Counted from the stretch's first letter, positions 8,665 to 18,211 are shown. The stretch is 64,000 bases of DNA from an uncultured Bacteroidota bacterium (GCA_937928385.1 CALEZD010000117.1:1-64000); one strand, 5' to 3'. Numbers and translations: made by a program. Notes: generated by a model from the letters alone, not told the origin.

Positions 8665-11019
8665 ATGTTCAAACAACTGACCAGACTGCCATATATTATT
8701 TGTTATCTCTGTGCATTTGTGCTGGGTATGAAGCAACTGCGCGAACCCGATATCTGGTGGCAGTTGCTTAGTGGCAGGTGGATGCTGGATAACAATGCCA
8801 TCACGCGTACCGATGAGTTTTCGTACACCATGCAGGGTGCAAAATGGATAAATGTAAAATGGCTGTACGAGGTATTAATAGCATCTGTTGAAAAAGTATT
8901 GGGGCCTCACGGGGTTATGCTGTTACAGTCTTTAGTGAATGTGGCCATTGTTTTCATATTGCTTCGCCTGGTTCAATTGCTGGCCAGTCATCTCGGCAGG
9001 AAGGCATCTATGTTTTATTCCGTCCTGGCGGTGTTGCTGTTCCTTGCGGTATCTGAATTTCGTATGGCAGGCAGGCCCGAAATGGTGAGCCACCTGTTCA
9101 CAGCTTTATACATACTTATACTATGGCAATCCCCCGGTTTCTCGTGGAAGCGTATCCTTTGGCTGATACCCCTGCAATGCCTCTGGGCCAATATGCACGA
9201 GGCTTACCCTGTGGGCATGGCTGTTGTTGCTGTGTATGTTGCAGGTGGATTTATATCCTACATATTCAACCGTGATAAAGAAAGCTTGCAATCAACTACA
9301 CGGCTTGGAGCAGTGTGGGCGGGCATGGCATTGGCGATACTGGCCAACCCCAATGGCATACAACTATGGAAACAGCCGTTTGAAATCTTCCGCCAACTGA
9401 AAGTAAACAAATACACTACGGAGCTCTTTTCTGCAGCCGAGCCTGAATACTGGACCATACAGGGCAAAGCGCATATCATATTGCTGGCGGCTGTCCTGTT
9501 ATTCTGGGCGCTTCATATCATTACTACCCAAAAAGACAATCGTAAACAAATATTGTCTCCGCTATTCACGGGCTACCTATTTTCATTATTACTGCTGGGC
9601 TATCTCTCATTAACCGCCAACCGCAACATACCATTTGCGCAGATAGCGTTAATACCAGCCTTGCCAATTGTACTCAGCAGGCTGGCTGAACAACTGAAAC
9701 TGACAAGTAAAAGTTTTTATATCAAAGCCGCAGGCAAAGCTGCTATTATCAGTATTGCTTTGGCTGCACTGTTTTACATAACTATTGTCAGTGACAGGTA
9801 CTATACATTCACACAATCGCCCAACAAATACGGGCTGCATATCAATACGCTTAAAAACCCGGTTGCTGCGGCAGATTTCTTAGAACAGTACAAAATCAAA
9901 GGGCCTGCTTTTTCCGATTACTTTGTTTCATCCTACCTTTTGTACAGGTTATACCCCAATTTCAAATCGTACATAGACCTGCGCGACCTGGATATATTCC
10001 CTGCAAAGTTTTTTGATGAATACTTTGATATCTACGGCAAACCCAATAAGTTTTATGAGCTGGACTCAACTTACAAATTCAACTATGTAGTACTCAGCAC
10101 TTCGCAGCTTACCAACCTGCAACTGATGCTCTATTGGGGTGAGGGTTTCAACGTTGTGCATATTGACCCTATAACTGTTGTTATGGTACGCACTACCGAA
10201 GAAAATAAACATATCAATTACGGCCCTGCTGCATCCAAGCTCTTCACCTGGCCGCAAGAGGCAGATGACCCCACATGGGCTACCGTACTGACAAAATTGC
10301 TCAACCCATCTGTTTCTTATGAAGACGAAGATGAACGATACTTACCTATACATGCCGGCAAGTTTTATAATATGGTACGCAATACCAGTGTAGCACTACG
10401 GTTTATGCGGCCCGCCATACAAACAGAATTTGCGAATGATGCAGAAGCACTGGCCACCATCGGCAATATATATAAAGACCATGCGGATATAGTAGATGGC
10501 GAAGAGCTTAAAAAGCGTATGCTGGACAGCGCCCATATATACCTGCACCAAGCCCTGGAGATAGATAACAAGCACCCCGATGCACACATGGGCATGGCAG
10601 TATTGTCTGTTAATGGCAGGCAGTTTGCCAAGGCTAAAACACACCTGGAAGCATATATCTCACAAAATGACAAAAACGACTATGTCTATTACCTGGCAGG
10701 ACTTTGCGAACGCAACCTGTGGCAAACTGACGGCAGCAGTACGCCTAAGCAGGTAATTGCATACATGAACAAAAGCACCCGGCTGAATAAAGGCAATGAA
10801 AAAGCCTACCTGTATATAGCCGAAGCGCAATGGGCACTTGGCGATAGAGATGCAGCCAGGGAAGCTATAAAGAAAACCTTAAACCCCGGCATACCATGGG
10901 TAGCATACGAAAAAGAGCTGCATGAAAAAATGAAGCAACTGACCGGCATTAAACAAGCAGACTTGCCTAATGAAATACTCGAAGGGCATAGCAACAACCA
11001 TGAAGGGCATGAGCATTAA
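8665..11019 (+). CDS. GT-C-like multi-pass membrane protein with C-terminal TPRs
   Basis: A 784-residue protein. Residues 1-390 hold about ten hydrophobic segments. The first loop carries REPDIWWQLLSGRWML followed by TRTDEFSYT, a pattern typical of a family of bacterial GT-C-fold-like membrane proteins related to lipid-linked-sugar mannosyltransferases. Residues about 390-590 form a non-membrane domain, and about 590-760 contain helical repeats of TPR type (AHIYLHQALEIDNKHPDAHMG, AYLYIAEAQWALGDRDAA). The C-terminus is His-rich. It may transfer sugars to a lipid or protein at the inner membrane, but neither donor nor acceptor can be named. It stands alone between a terminator and the broken DUF1761 gene. 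Confidence 0.6.
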   Translation: MFKQLTRLPYIICYLCAFVLGMKQLREPDIWWQLLSGRWMLDNNAITRTDEFSYTMQGAKWINVKWLYEVLIASVEKVLGPHGVMLLQSLVNVAIVFILLRLVQLLASHLGRKASMFYSVLAVLLFLAVSEFRMAGRPEMVSHLFTALYILILWQSPGFSWKRILWLIPLQCLWANMHEAYPVGMAVVAVYVAGGFISYIFNRDKESLQSTTRLGAVWAGMALAILANPNGIQLWKQPFEIFRQLKVNKYTTELFSAAEPEYWTIQGKAHIILLAAVLLFWALHIITTQKDNRKQILSPLFTGYLFSLLLLGYLSLTANRNIPFAQIALIPALPIVLSRLAEQLKLTSKSFYIKAAGKAAIISIALAALFYITIVSDRYYTFTQSPNKYGLHINTLKNPVAAADFLEQYKIKGPAFSDYFVSSYLLYRLYPNFKSYIDLRDLDIFPAKFFDEYFDIYGKPNKFYELDSTYKFNYVVLSTSQLTNLQLMLYWGEGFNVVHIDPITVVMVRTTEENKHINYGPAASKLFTWPQEADDPTWATVLTKLLNPSVSYEDEDERYLPIHAGKFYNMVRNTSVALRFMRPAIQTEFANDAEALATIGNIYKDHADIVDGEELKKRMLDSAHIYLHQALEIDNKHPDAHMGMAVLSVNGRQFAKAKTHLEAYISQNDKNDYVYYLAGLCERNLWQTDGSSTPKQVIAYMNKSTRLNKGNEKAYLYIAEAQWALGDRDAAREAIKKTLNPGIPWVAYEKELHEKMKQLTGIKQADLPNEILEGHSNNHEGHEH

Positions 11020-11096
11020 TCTGTTGTTTTAAGGATTATTAACTTTTACCCATAATGACAACATAAGCTGATTTATTATTTTGGTTGCAAAAAACT

Positions 11097-11497
11097 ATGG
11101 AAGTAAATGTAAACCACCTGGCTGTATTTGCCGCTGCATTATCCACGTTCCTCATTGGGGGGCTTTGGTATTCACCCATACTCTTTTACAAGGGTTGGAT
11201 GAAGGCCAACAGATTCAGCGAAGGGGGCCTAAGACCAATAAAGGATTAGTATTCGGGCTGTCCTTTCTTTTCTCACTCATCATGGCGTACGACCTGGCAT
11301 TTTTTATCAGCGGGCCGGACACAACGGTTAGCTGGGCTATATCCGCCGCATTGCTGGCAGGGTTTGGCTGGTCGGCGCTTAGCCTGGCTATTATAGCCTT
11401 ATTCGAAGGACGACCCGCCAGTTATATTTTTATCAACGGCGGCTACATCACTGTGTCCTTTGCCGTTATGGGTTTGATACTCGGCCTGTGGAGATAA
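11097..11497 (+). pseudogene. DUF1761 membrane protein gene, frameshifted
   Basis: From the ATG at 11097 the frame reads MEVNVNHLAVFAAALST then FLIGGLWYSPILFYKGWMKAN, the start of a DUF1761 four-helix membrane protein, but stops at TAG 11247-11249 after 50 codons. The rest of the family (NKGLVFGLSFLFSLIMAYDL to the C-terminal helix ending LILGLWR) continues in the frame one base lower, up to the TAA at 11495-11497. Adding one base near the GGGGG run at 11223-11227 (or in CTAAGACC just after) joins both halves without a gap. So this is one gene broken by a one-base loss, real or a sequencing error. The family's function is unknown. Its stop directly abuts the opposing receptor gene's stop. Confidence 0.8.
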
Positions 11498-13942
11498 TCA
11501 GAATGCCAGTATAAACCCGATAGTAGGTATTACGACAGGTTCCGACTCCTCCAGTAAATACGGTATGGCGTTGCTGCCATCAGCACGTACAGGCTGACCA
11601 TCGGTAGTGGCGAAAGCTGTATTATCCGGCGTGCGTTGGAAAGTGTACTGCGGATATTGCGGCTGCACACTGCCATAAGCATTGGTCACGTCTATAAACA
11701 CATCCAGCGACCATTTGTCAAAGTTCCATTTCTTGTCCAGCCTTATATCCATTGCATGGAAGTTACCCAGGCGCTGGTCGTTGAACCTTGTATTATCGAA
11801 CGTACCTACACCGGTTGACAGGTAATTGAGTTGAGAAGCGACGGGGTCGAATGGCGTATATGGCGCCCCGCCCTGGAAGCGGAACTTAACACCCAACTCA
11901 TAGTTGCGGGGGAATTTATAACCACCTATAAAAGACAACAGGTGGCGGTTGTCCCAGGATGCGGGTTCGTACTGCCCGTTGGCATTGGTGAACTCGCTGA
12001 AATAATAGGTATAGGAAAGTATCGCGAAGAAATTTTTGGCCAGCTTCTGCTGAAACTGGAATTCACCGCCATAACTCCTGCCCTGCCCTGTGGATGAAAC
12101 AGGCTCATTGCCCAGCACGCTAAAATCTCCACCCTTATTGGCTAAGGATATTCCATCTATCAGCGATACGGGATAGTTTTCATACTGCTTGTAAAATCCT
12201 TCCAGCGTAAGGCGGGTATCGGGTTTGGGCAGGTATTCAAAACCGGCTACGAGGTGGTCGCTCTGAATATATTTACTACCCTTATTGACATACACGCCAG
12301 CCTGCTGAAATCCAAGAATTGTGTAGGTAGGTATCTTATAATAGCGTGCCGCGGAGGCATTGAACTTCAGGTTTTCCACCAACAACAAAGACGCTGCTAC
12401 ACGCGGTGACAAAGTTTCTGCCAGGTTGTTGCCATCAGTAGTAAATGTATTACCGTCTGTACGCAGCCCGGCAGAGAGGTCCAGCCTTTCATTCCACAAC
12501 TTTACAGCACCTTGTATAAATGCCCCGTAACGAACAAAGTTGATAGCAGAATTACCCTGCACAATAAATGCCGGTTGCAACAATTGCCCGTTTACATCGC
12601 GTAGTTCCTGCCTTACACGTGTATAATAGTCATTAGTGAATGAGCTGTATTGTGCCAATACACCTGCGCTATAGCTCCAGCGGTTGTAATATTTATTCAG
12701 TTCAAAGCGGGTTTTTGTTTCGGCCTCCTGCGAGCGTATTTTCAATATCCTTTGCGATTCAACAGGGTTCTGGTTGTCTTCAAACCTGTCCAGCTCGTTG
12801 TTGAGCATATTGCGGCTGAAGGTGAGGTTCCAATAGCCGTTTTTCACTAACCCTTTCAGGCCGTAACCATTGGTATAGCTCCATTGGTTGATGGTGGGGT
12901 TGCTCTTTATGGTATATACATTTTCTGGTGTCAGGTCGTCCGGTGTCAGGAAGCTGAAATTATCTATAGCCCCTATGCCCAATGTATAGAAGGTAAGTTT
13001 GTCGTTGATTTTGTAGTCCACTTTATACTGAAAGTCCCAATATGAAGGCTGAATGGGTACATCCAGCAGTTTGAATAACAGTTGCAGGTAGGAACGGCGT
13101 GCCGATGCCATAAAGGTCAGCTTGTCCTTCTTGATAGGCCCGTCCACCGAATACGCAAGTTCCGTAGCGCTCAGCCTCAGGTTATGCTGCACCTTATCGG
13201 GGTTGGCGCTGCGTTGTTTCATCTGCAATACGCCTGACAGGGGGTTATCGTACTTAGCAGGAAAAGCAGAAGTGTACAGGTTTACCTCGTTAATAAAAGA
13301 AGTGTTGATAATACCTGTAGGGCCGCCCGCACTACCCTGCGTGGCAAAGTGGTTGATAACAGGCACTTCAATTCCATCCAGGTAATAGACGTTTTCGTTA
13401 GGCGCGCCACCACGTATAATCAAATCGTTGCGGTAGCCGCCAACCGAGCCAGATGTACCACCCACACCGGGGAATGCCTGTATGACACGCGATATATCGA
13501 AGTTGCCGCCGGGATTGCTTTTTATCTCCTGTGCCGACATAGTTTGCACCGACAGGGGCGATTCGGCAGTTTTTCGGAAGGGATTACTGCGGATAACCAC
13601 CCCCTCCAGGTTGATACTGTTTTTCTCCAGTTCTATATTCAGCACCTCGGCATTACCGGTGGTGACTACAATATTATACAGGTTAATTTCCTTATAGTCT
13701 ATTGACTTTATGCGGATGTTATAGCTCTTTGGTGGTATATTATCCAAAGTAAACTTCCCGTCAATATCCGTCACCGTTCCTATGCCCGTCCCCTCCAGCG
13801 ATACGCTGACACTGGGCAGGGGCTCCTGTGTTTGCTTGTCCAGTATAGTACCGGTGAGTTTGCCGGATGGGCCTGTATTCTGTGCATTGGCCAACAGGGA
13901 AAAACATATCAACAACAGCAATAAACCAATTCTACTATACAT
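11498..13942 (-). CDS. TonB-dependent receptor with carboxypeptidase-like domain
   Basis: An 814-residue protein if started at the ATG at 13942, which directly begins the signal peptide MYSRIGLLLLLICFSLLANA; the frame is open to 14140 but that extension has no export features and runs towards the terminator of the VOC gene. Domains: signal peptide, carboxypeptidase-regulatory-like (about 25-105, GKLTGTILDKQTQEPLPSV), plug (about 115-230, VIQAFPGVGGTSGSVGGYRN and LIIRGGAPNENVYYLDGIEV), beta-barrel to the C-terminus. It is likely a TonB-energised outer-membrane importer; substrate unknown. No SusD partner or STN domain is present. It forms a single-gene unit. Confidence 0.85.
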   Translation of the reverse strand: MYSRIGLLLLLICFSLLANAQNTGPSGKLTGTILDKQTQEPLPSVSVSLEGTGIGTVTDIDGKFTLDNIPPKSYNIRIKSIDYKEINLYNIVVTTGNAEVLNIELEKNSINLEGVVIRSNPFRKTAESPLSVQTMSAQEIKSNPGGNFDISRVIQAFPGVGGTSGSVGGYRNDLIIRGGAPNENVYYLDGIEVPVINHFATQGSAGGPTGIINTSFINEVNLYTSAFPAKYDNPLSGVLQMKQRSANPDKVQHNLRLSATELAYSVDGPIKKDKLTFMASARRSYLQLLFKLLDVPIQPSYWDFQYKVDYKINDKLTFYTLGIGAIDNFSFLTPDDLTPENVYTIKSNPTINQWSYTNGYGLKGLVKNGYWNLTFSRNMLNNELDRFEDNQNPVESQRILKIRSQEAETKTRFELNKYYNRWSYSAGVLAQYSSFTNDYYTRVRQELRDVNGQLLQPAFIVQGNSAINFVRYGAFIQGAVKLWNERLDLSAGLRTDGNTFTTDGNNLAETLSPRVAASLLLVENLKFNASAARYYKIPTYTILGFQQAGVYVNKGSKYIQSDHLVAGFEYLPKPDTRLTLEGFYKQYENYPVSLIDGISLANKGGDFSVLGNEPVSSTGQGRSYGGEFQFQQKLAKNFFAILSYTYYFSEFTNANGQYEPASWDNRHLLSFIGGYKFPRNYELGVKFRFQGGAPYTPFDPVASQLNYLSTGVGTFDNTRFNDQRLGNFHAMDIRLDKKWNFDKWSLDVFIDVTNAYGSVQPQYPQYTFQRTPDNTAFATTDGQPVRADGSNAIPYLLEESEPVVIPTIGFILAF

Positions 13943-14126
13943 AAATCGTGTGTGTGCGGATGCTATACAATATTCCGTAAAAATAGTTGTTGTCTTTGTC
14001 TTTTGTTGTAAAAATGGGCCTGATAAATGTGCAGGGATTAAACAAGCGGCAGTACAGGTGGGGTTGTTGCCCTGCTTTTGCTTTATATCACTTAACGCCA
14101 TAGGGTTCATCAACCTGCTATCAAAA

Positions 14127-14152
14127 CAAAAGAGGCGCACCCGACGCCTCCT
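14127..14152 (-). terminator. intrinsic terminator of the VOC gene
   Basis: On the minus strand GGAGGCG...CGCCTC forms a stem followed by TTTTGTTTT. It lies about 25 bases beyond the VOC gene's stop. Confidence 0.75.
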
Positions 14153-14176
14153 TTCAAAATATGTAGTTGTAAAGCA

Positions 14177-14614
14177 TTACGCCTGATTACCACCATCAAA
14201 GCTCATCATCCAGCTAATGCCAAACTTGTCTGTACACATGCCGAAGTAAGAACCCCAGAAAGTATTGCTCATAGGCATGGTAACCTGCCCACCGGCAGCC
14301 AGACCGTTGAATAATTTGTCCGCTTCATCTTTGCTATCGGCATTGATAGAAATAGAAAAGTTGTTACCTGCTGAATAACCCTGGGCCCATTCGCCGCCGG
14401 TATCGCTGCCCATCAGGGCGGCGCCATTACCTATCGGCAGTGAGATGTGCATGATCCTGTTGCCCTCTTCTTCGGGCATAGTCTTACCCTCTTGAGGAGG
14501 CATTTCGTTGAAACGGCCTACATAGGCGAACTCGCCGCCGAAAACTGATTTATAAAAATTAAAAGCGTCTTCGCAGTTGCCGTTGAAGGTGAGGTACGGA
14601 TTGATACTTGCCAT
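14177..14614 (-). CDS. VOC family protein (PhnB-like)
   Basis: A 145-residue protein of the vicinal oxygen chelate superfamily, PhnB-like branch: it opens with INPYLTFNGNCEDAFNFYKS (the usual beta-strand then A..FY helix), has FGGEF, a central HISLPIGNGAALMGSD strand pair and ends with FGMCTDKFGISWMM. Members share the glyoxalase/bleomycin-resistance fold, but this branch has no single established reaction and often lacks full metal ligands. It is a cytoplasmic monocistronic gene with its own terminator. Confidence 0.85.
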   Translation of the reverse strand: MASINPYLTFNGNCEDAFNFYKSVFGGEFAYVGRFNEMPPQEGKTMPEEEGNRIMHISLPIGNGAALMGSDTGGEWAQGYSAGNNFSISINADSKDEADKLFNGLAAGGQVTMPMSNTFWGSYFGMCTDKFGISWMMSFDGGNQA

Positions 14615-14729
14615 AATTCTATGTTTTTATAGTTAATAGTTAATGCAGCAAGTTAAGAATAGTATTTGATACGGATGTTAAGGTTGTGAGCAATAGTGAT
14701 GGCGTTGCAAATGCCTTACCAACTCATCC

Positions 14730-15209
14730 TCATTGCAAACGAGGACGAGGGGGATGCTCAGACCAGTGATGTATCAACGTACTGAATTCCACCTGAACCA
14801 AAGGGTAGGTACTTTTAAATAAGGCAAGTGAATCACTTATGTGAAACCCAATTTTAAAATTATTTGCAACATCCGTTAATTGTAAATTATAACCACTATT
14901 CTCCACTGGTAATGCGCAACTCGCCCCCTTAAATTCCCCTATAAAATGGAACCAACCATGACAGTAGTTTTCGTTGTTGTCAGATATAATATGGGTTACT
15001 TCGGCATCTTTGTGGTAATCAATACCCAGTTTACTCAATAGCTTTTTGACATTATCCGGGAAAATGCTGTCAATGCGTTTTATATATTCCTTGCAATCTT
15101 CACAACTACATGAATGTGAACCTCCATGCTGCACATTTGCATAGGCATTGTAGGTAGCCTGTTTGTCAACAATCAACTCCCAGTTCAAAAAATGAACACT
15201 TTCAAACAT
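14730..15209 (-). CDS. uncharacterised protein with CxCxxC motif
   Basis: A 159-residue cytoplasmic protein without signal peptide or membrane segment. A CSCEDC motif at about residues 34-39, followed by KEYIKRIDSIFPDNVKKLLSK and KLGIDYHKDAEVTHI, then a Trp/His-rich WFHFIGEFKG, resembles small Cys-motif proteins seen in other bacteria; the cysteines could bind metal. I do not know a function. The gene is AT-rich compared with its neighbours, sits alone between the terminators of the DUF1015 gene and the VOC gene, and ends in an odd HPPRPRLQ tail, so it may have been acquired. Confidence 0.55.
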   Translation of the reverse strand: MFESVHFLNWELIVDKQATYNAYANVQHGGSHSCSCEDCKEYIKRIDSIFPDNVKKLLSKLGIDYHKDAEVTHIISDNNENYCHGWFHFIGEFKGASCALPVENSGYNLQLTDVANNFKIGFHISDSLALFKSTYPLVQVEFSTLIHHWSEHPPRPRLQ

Positions 15210-15240
15210 ACAAGTGAAATTACTATCATTTTTTAATCAA

Positions 15241-15265
15241 AAAAGAGGCGCAGTAGCGCCTCTTT
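15241..15265 (-). terminator. intrinsic terminator of the serC-DUF1015 operon
   Basis: On the minus strand AGAGGCGCT and AGCGCCTCT pair around a short loop and are followed by a T run (TTTTTTGATT). It is 40 bases after the DUF1015 stop. A second small palindrome, TCCGCC-TTA-GGCGGA at 15281-15295, precedes it. Confidence 0.8.
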
Positions 15266-15304
15266 CATATATAACATTGCTCCGCCTTAGGCGGATTGGG
15301 GTAT

Positions 15305-16540
15305 TTATATCATATACACCACCAGCCCGTCGCGTGTTTTGGGTTCAAACCAGGTGCTTTTGGGTGGCATTACTTCGCCGCTGTCGGCAATGTCGAACAA
15401 CTGCTGTATGCTGACGGGGTAACAGGCAAATGCCGCCGCCATGTTGCCACTGTCCACACGCTTTTCCAGTTCGCCCAGGCCACGTATACCGCCTACAAAA
15501 TCTACACGGTTGTCCGTACGAGGGTCGTTGATGTCTAATAATTTCGTGAGTACGTTATTCTGTAATATGGTTACATCCAGTATGCCTATGGGGTCGTTGG
15601 TATAGGTGCCTTCTTTAGCGACCAGTTTGTACCAGTTGCCATCTATGTACAAACCAAACTCGTGCAACTGTTGCGGCTTGTACTCGTTTTTGCCCATTGG
15701 CTCAGATACCTCAAAGTCGTTTTTCAACGCATTGATAAACTCTTCGTTGCTCATGCCTTTCAGGTCGGTCACTACACGGTTGTAATCTATTATCAGTAAC
15801 TGCGTATCGGGGAAGATGCAGGTAACGAAATAGTTGCTCCTGTCATCGGCAGTACCTTCGGCTACCAACGCCTCACGCACTTTAGCTCCCGATGCCGCCC
15901 GGTGGTGTCCATCGGCTATATAGGTTGCGGGTACCTTCTCGTCAAACAGTTTAGTGATAGTATCCACCGTTGTTTTATCACTCACTACCCATACCGTATG
16001 GCCTATCCCATCTTCTGAAATAAAATCATAGTCAGCTTCGTGTGCCGCCTTCCAATCCTCTATCAGTTTATTTACGTCAGCTTGCTCGCGGTAGGCAAGA
16101 AATACGATACCTGTTTGCGCACGGGTGGTTTTTATATGGTTGATGCGGTCATTCTCTTTTACAGGGCGGGTAAACTCGTGCTTTTTTATAATTCCGTTAT
16201 TATAATCTTCTACCGAAGAGCCGCATATCAGGCCCGTTTGCGCACGTCCGTTCATTACCAGTCGGTATATATAATAGCAAGGCTCCAGGTCCTGCACCAG
16301 TATGCCTTCTTCTATCATCTTGTCCAGGTTTTCTTTGGCCTTGTCGTACACCTGCCGACTGTGCACATCTATACCTTCGGGCAGGTCAATTTCAGAGCGG
16401 GTAACATGATAGAAATGATAAGGTTCGTCTTTATATGCCCTTGCTTCTTCTACATTTACAACATCGTAGGGCAATGTTGCCACTTCCTGCGCCAGTTCCT
16501 GTACGGGCCTTAATCCTTTGAATGGGGTAATCTTCGCCAT
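15305..16540 (-). CDS. DUF1015 family protein
   Basis: A 411-residue protein of the DUF1015 family, recognised from ITPFKGLRPVQELAQEVATLPYDVV at the start (shown here only in part: PFKGLRP, LPYDVV), HFYHVTR, the HEFTRPVKENDR segment and the signature YIADGHHRAASG (about residues 205-216). The His-His-Arg motif suggests an enzyme or nucleotide/phosphate binder, but no activity is established. In Bacteroidota it commonly follows serine-biosynthesis genes; here it lies 14 bases after serC, so it is very probably co-transcribed with it. Confidence 0.9.
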   Translation of the reverse strand: MAKITPFKGLRPVQELAQEVATLPYDVVNVEEARAYKDEPYHFYHVTRSEIDLPEGIDVHSRQVYDKAKENLDKMIEEGILVQDLEPCYYIYRLVMNGRAQTGLICGSSVEDYNNGIIKKHEFTRPVKENDRINHIKTTRAQTGIVFLAYREQADVNKLIEDWKAAHEADYDFISEDGIGHTVWVVSDKTTVDTITKLFDEKVPATYIADGHHRAASGAKVREALVAEGTADDRSNYFVTCIFPDTQLLIIDYNRVVTDLKGMSNEEFINALKNDFEVSEPMGKNEYKPQQLHEFGLYIDGNWYKLVAKEGTYTNDPIGILDVTILQNNVLTKLLDINDPRTDNRVDFVGGIRGLGELEKRVDSGNMAAAFACYPVSIQQLFDIADSGEVMPPKSTWFEPKTRDGLVVYMI

Positions 16541-16554
16541 TATTTATTTACTGT

Positions 16555-17637
16555 TTATTTTTTATTCAATTCAAATTCCTGCATCACCGCCACTACATAC
16601 TTCACGTCTTCTATAGTGATGGCATTGTATAACGATGCCCTGAAACCACCTACCGACCTATGCCCTTTGATATTCACTATGCCGCTTGCTTCACAAAAAT
16701 CGAGAAAGAGCTGTTCTGTCCTTTCGTCCACCGCACGAAAGCATACGTTCATCATGCTGCGGTCTTCTTTTTTTACCGGGCTGCTAAATAAAGGATTTCG
16801 TTCTATTTCGCCGTATAAAAGCGATGCTTTTATTTTATTTTCTGCTTCTATCTTATCTATACCTTTTTCCTTTATCCATCGCAAGGTAAGCAGCGATACA
16901 TATATCGGGAAAACAGGTGGTGTATTCAGTACTGATTTTTTGGCCACATGCTCAGCATAACTGAGCATGGGTGGCAAATTGCGGCTGATGCGTTGCAGCA
17001 TATCTTTGCGCATAGCTACCAGCGTAGCGCCGGCAGGGCCTATGTTTTTCTGCGCCACAGCGTAAAACATGGCGCAGTTGGTATAAACCACCTGCCTGCT
17101 GAAGATATCGCTGCTCATATCGGCTACCAGGGGTATGTTTACTTTAGGCACATCCGGCCATTGCGTACCATATATAGTGTTATTGGTAGTGATATGCAGG
17201 TAGGCGAGGTTTGCGGGAATATCCTGCGGCCAGGCGGGCAAGTGTTGGTAGTTATCTTCTTTTGATGAACTGAGCACCTGCACATTGCCATAATATTCTG
17301 CATGTCTTATAGCATCGGCCGACCAGTTGCCGCTGTCTATATACCCCGCCGTTTGTTCTTCGCCTAAAAAATTCATGGGTATCATGGCGAACTGCAAACG
17401 TCCCCCGCCATGCATCCAAAGTATTTCGTAATCATCATTCAAGCCACAGAGTTCGCGCACCAGTTGCTTGCTCTCATCAAGTATGGCATCAAAGTCTTTG
17501 CCCCTGTGCGGTATGCTCAATACCGATACACCCGTACCGTTGTAATCGAGCACTGCCTCGGATGCCTGTTGCAATACCTCTTGTGGTAATGCGGCAGGAC
17601 CTGAGTTGAGGTTGATGACTTTATTTGAATAAATCAT
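16555..17637 (-). CDS. serC: phosphoserine aminotransferase
   Basis: A 360-residue class V PLP enzyme that converts 3-phosphohydroxypyruvate and glutamate to phosphoserine in serine biosynthesis (and acts in the pyridoxine route in some bacteria). Diagnostic segments: INLNSGPAALPQEVL at the start, WMHGGGRLQFAMIPMN (phosphate-binding loop), DMSSDIFSR, the PLP-lysine region AQKNIGPAG and the substrate-binding HRSVGGFRASLYN at the C-terminus. Length matches the family. It overlaps the upstream DUF502 gene by 17 bases and is followed after 14 bases by DUF1015, forming a three-gene operon. serA is not in the window. Confidence 0.95.
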   Translation of the reverse strand: MIYSNKVINLNSGPAALPQEVLQQASEAVLDYNGTGVSVLSIPHRGKDFDAILDESKQLVRELCGLNDDYEILWMHGGGRLQFAMIPMNFLGEEQTAGYIDSGNWSADAIRHAEYYGNVQVLSSSKEDNYQHLPAWPQDIPANLAYLHITTNNTIYGTQWPDVPKVNIPLVADMSSDIFSRQVVYTNCAMFYAVAQKNIGPAGATLVAMRKDMLQRISRNLPPMLSYAEHVAKKSVLNTPPVFPIYVSLLTLRWIKEKGIDKIEAENKIKASLLYGEIERNPLFSSPVKKEDRSMMNVCFRAVDERTEQLFLDFCEASGIVNIKGHRSVGGFRASLYNAITIEDVKYVVAVMQEFELNKK

Positions 17638-18211
17638 GTTTTTCTTCGTCCACGCTGCTGGTGATACCGCCGCTTACGGCAAATTTCATCGCTTCAGCAG
17701 CATTCATTTTTGTAACCGGTTTGATATTAGACGCATCTACTACCACTACCCAGCCTGATATAGCATAAGAGTGCGGCAGGTAAACCGATACTTTTCCCGC
17801 CATACCTACAAATGCCAGGTCTTTCTGCGTCATAAAACCAATACGCCACATCTCGGGGTCGCGGTTGGTGCATATCCATACGGGTATATTGAAACGCTTT
17901 TTATCGCCCATGAAGGAGTCCAGCACATCTTTAATAGAAGAGTAGATGTACTTGATGCCGGGCGTATGCTGCATCAGGTAGTCGAAAGCATCAATCACCA
18001 TCCTGCCTACAAACAGCCTGGTGCCGAGATAACCAATCGCTGTTATCACGCCCACTATTATCAGAAACCCTATACCCCTGGGCATTGAGGGAATCAGCGT
18101 ATCCACACTATCAAAGACAGAATAGATAAGGTATCCCGTCACCACCACAGGGCTGAGAATGAGCAAACCCTGCAAAAACGACCGCACAATAAGACTGGAC
18201 AACTTACGCAT
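17621..18211 (-). CDS. DUF502 inner-membrane protein
   Basis: The start is placed at the ATG at 18211 (MRKLSSLIVRSFLQGLL), giving 196 residues; the frame is open further upstream, but the extension is atypical and covers a perfect -7 promoter element. Two membrane helices (about 17-38 and 50-72) are followed by a soluble domain with TPGIKYIYSSIKDVLDSF and VYLPHSYAISGWVVVVD, typical of DUF502. The family is widespread in bacteria with no defined function. Its stop overlaps the serC start by 17 bases, so it is the first gene of that operon. Confidence 0.85.
   Translation of the reverse strand: MRKLSSLIVRSFLQGLLILSPVVVTGYLIYSVFDSVDTLIPSMPRGIGFLIIVGVITAIGYLGTRLFVGRMVIDAFDYLMQHTPGIKYIYSSIKDVLDSFMGDKKRFNIPVWICTNRDPEMWRIGFMTQKDLAFVGMAGKVSVYLPHSYAISGWVVVVDASNIKPVTKMNAAEAMKFAVSGGITSSVDEEKHDLFK

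Noticed and set aside
11220..11249. Programmed -1 frameshift in the DUF1761 gene
   Set aside because: The local sequence is not a good slippery heptamer (A-GGG-GGC) and no stimulating hairpin was obvious; simple base loss explains it.
13943..14140. N-terminal extension of the TonB receptor at 11498-13942
   Set aside because: It would bury the signal peptide 67 residues inside the protein and runs into the terminator region of the VOC gene.
15340..15354. tRNA T-loop-like GGGTTCAAACC
   Set aside because: It lies inside the DUF1015 coding region with no cloverleaf around it.
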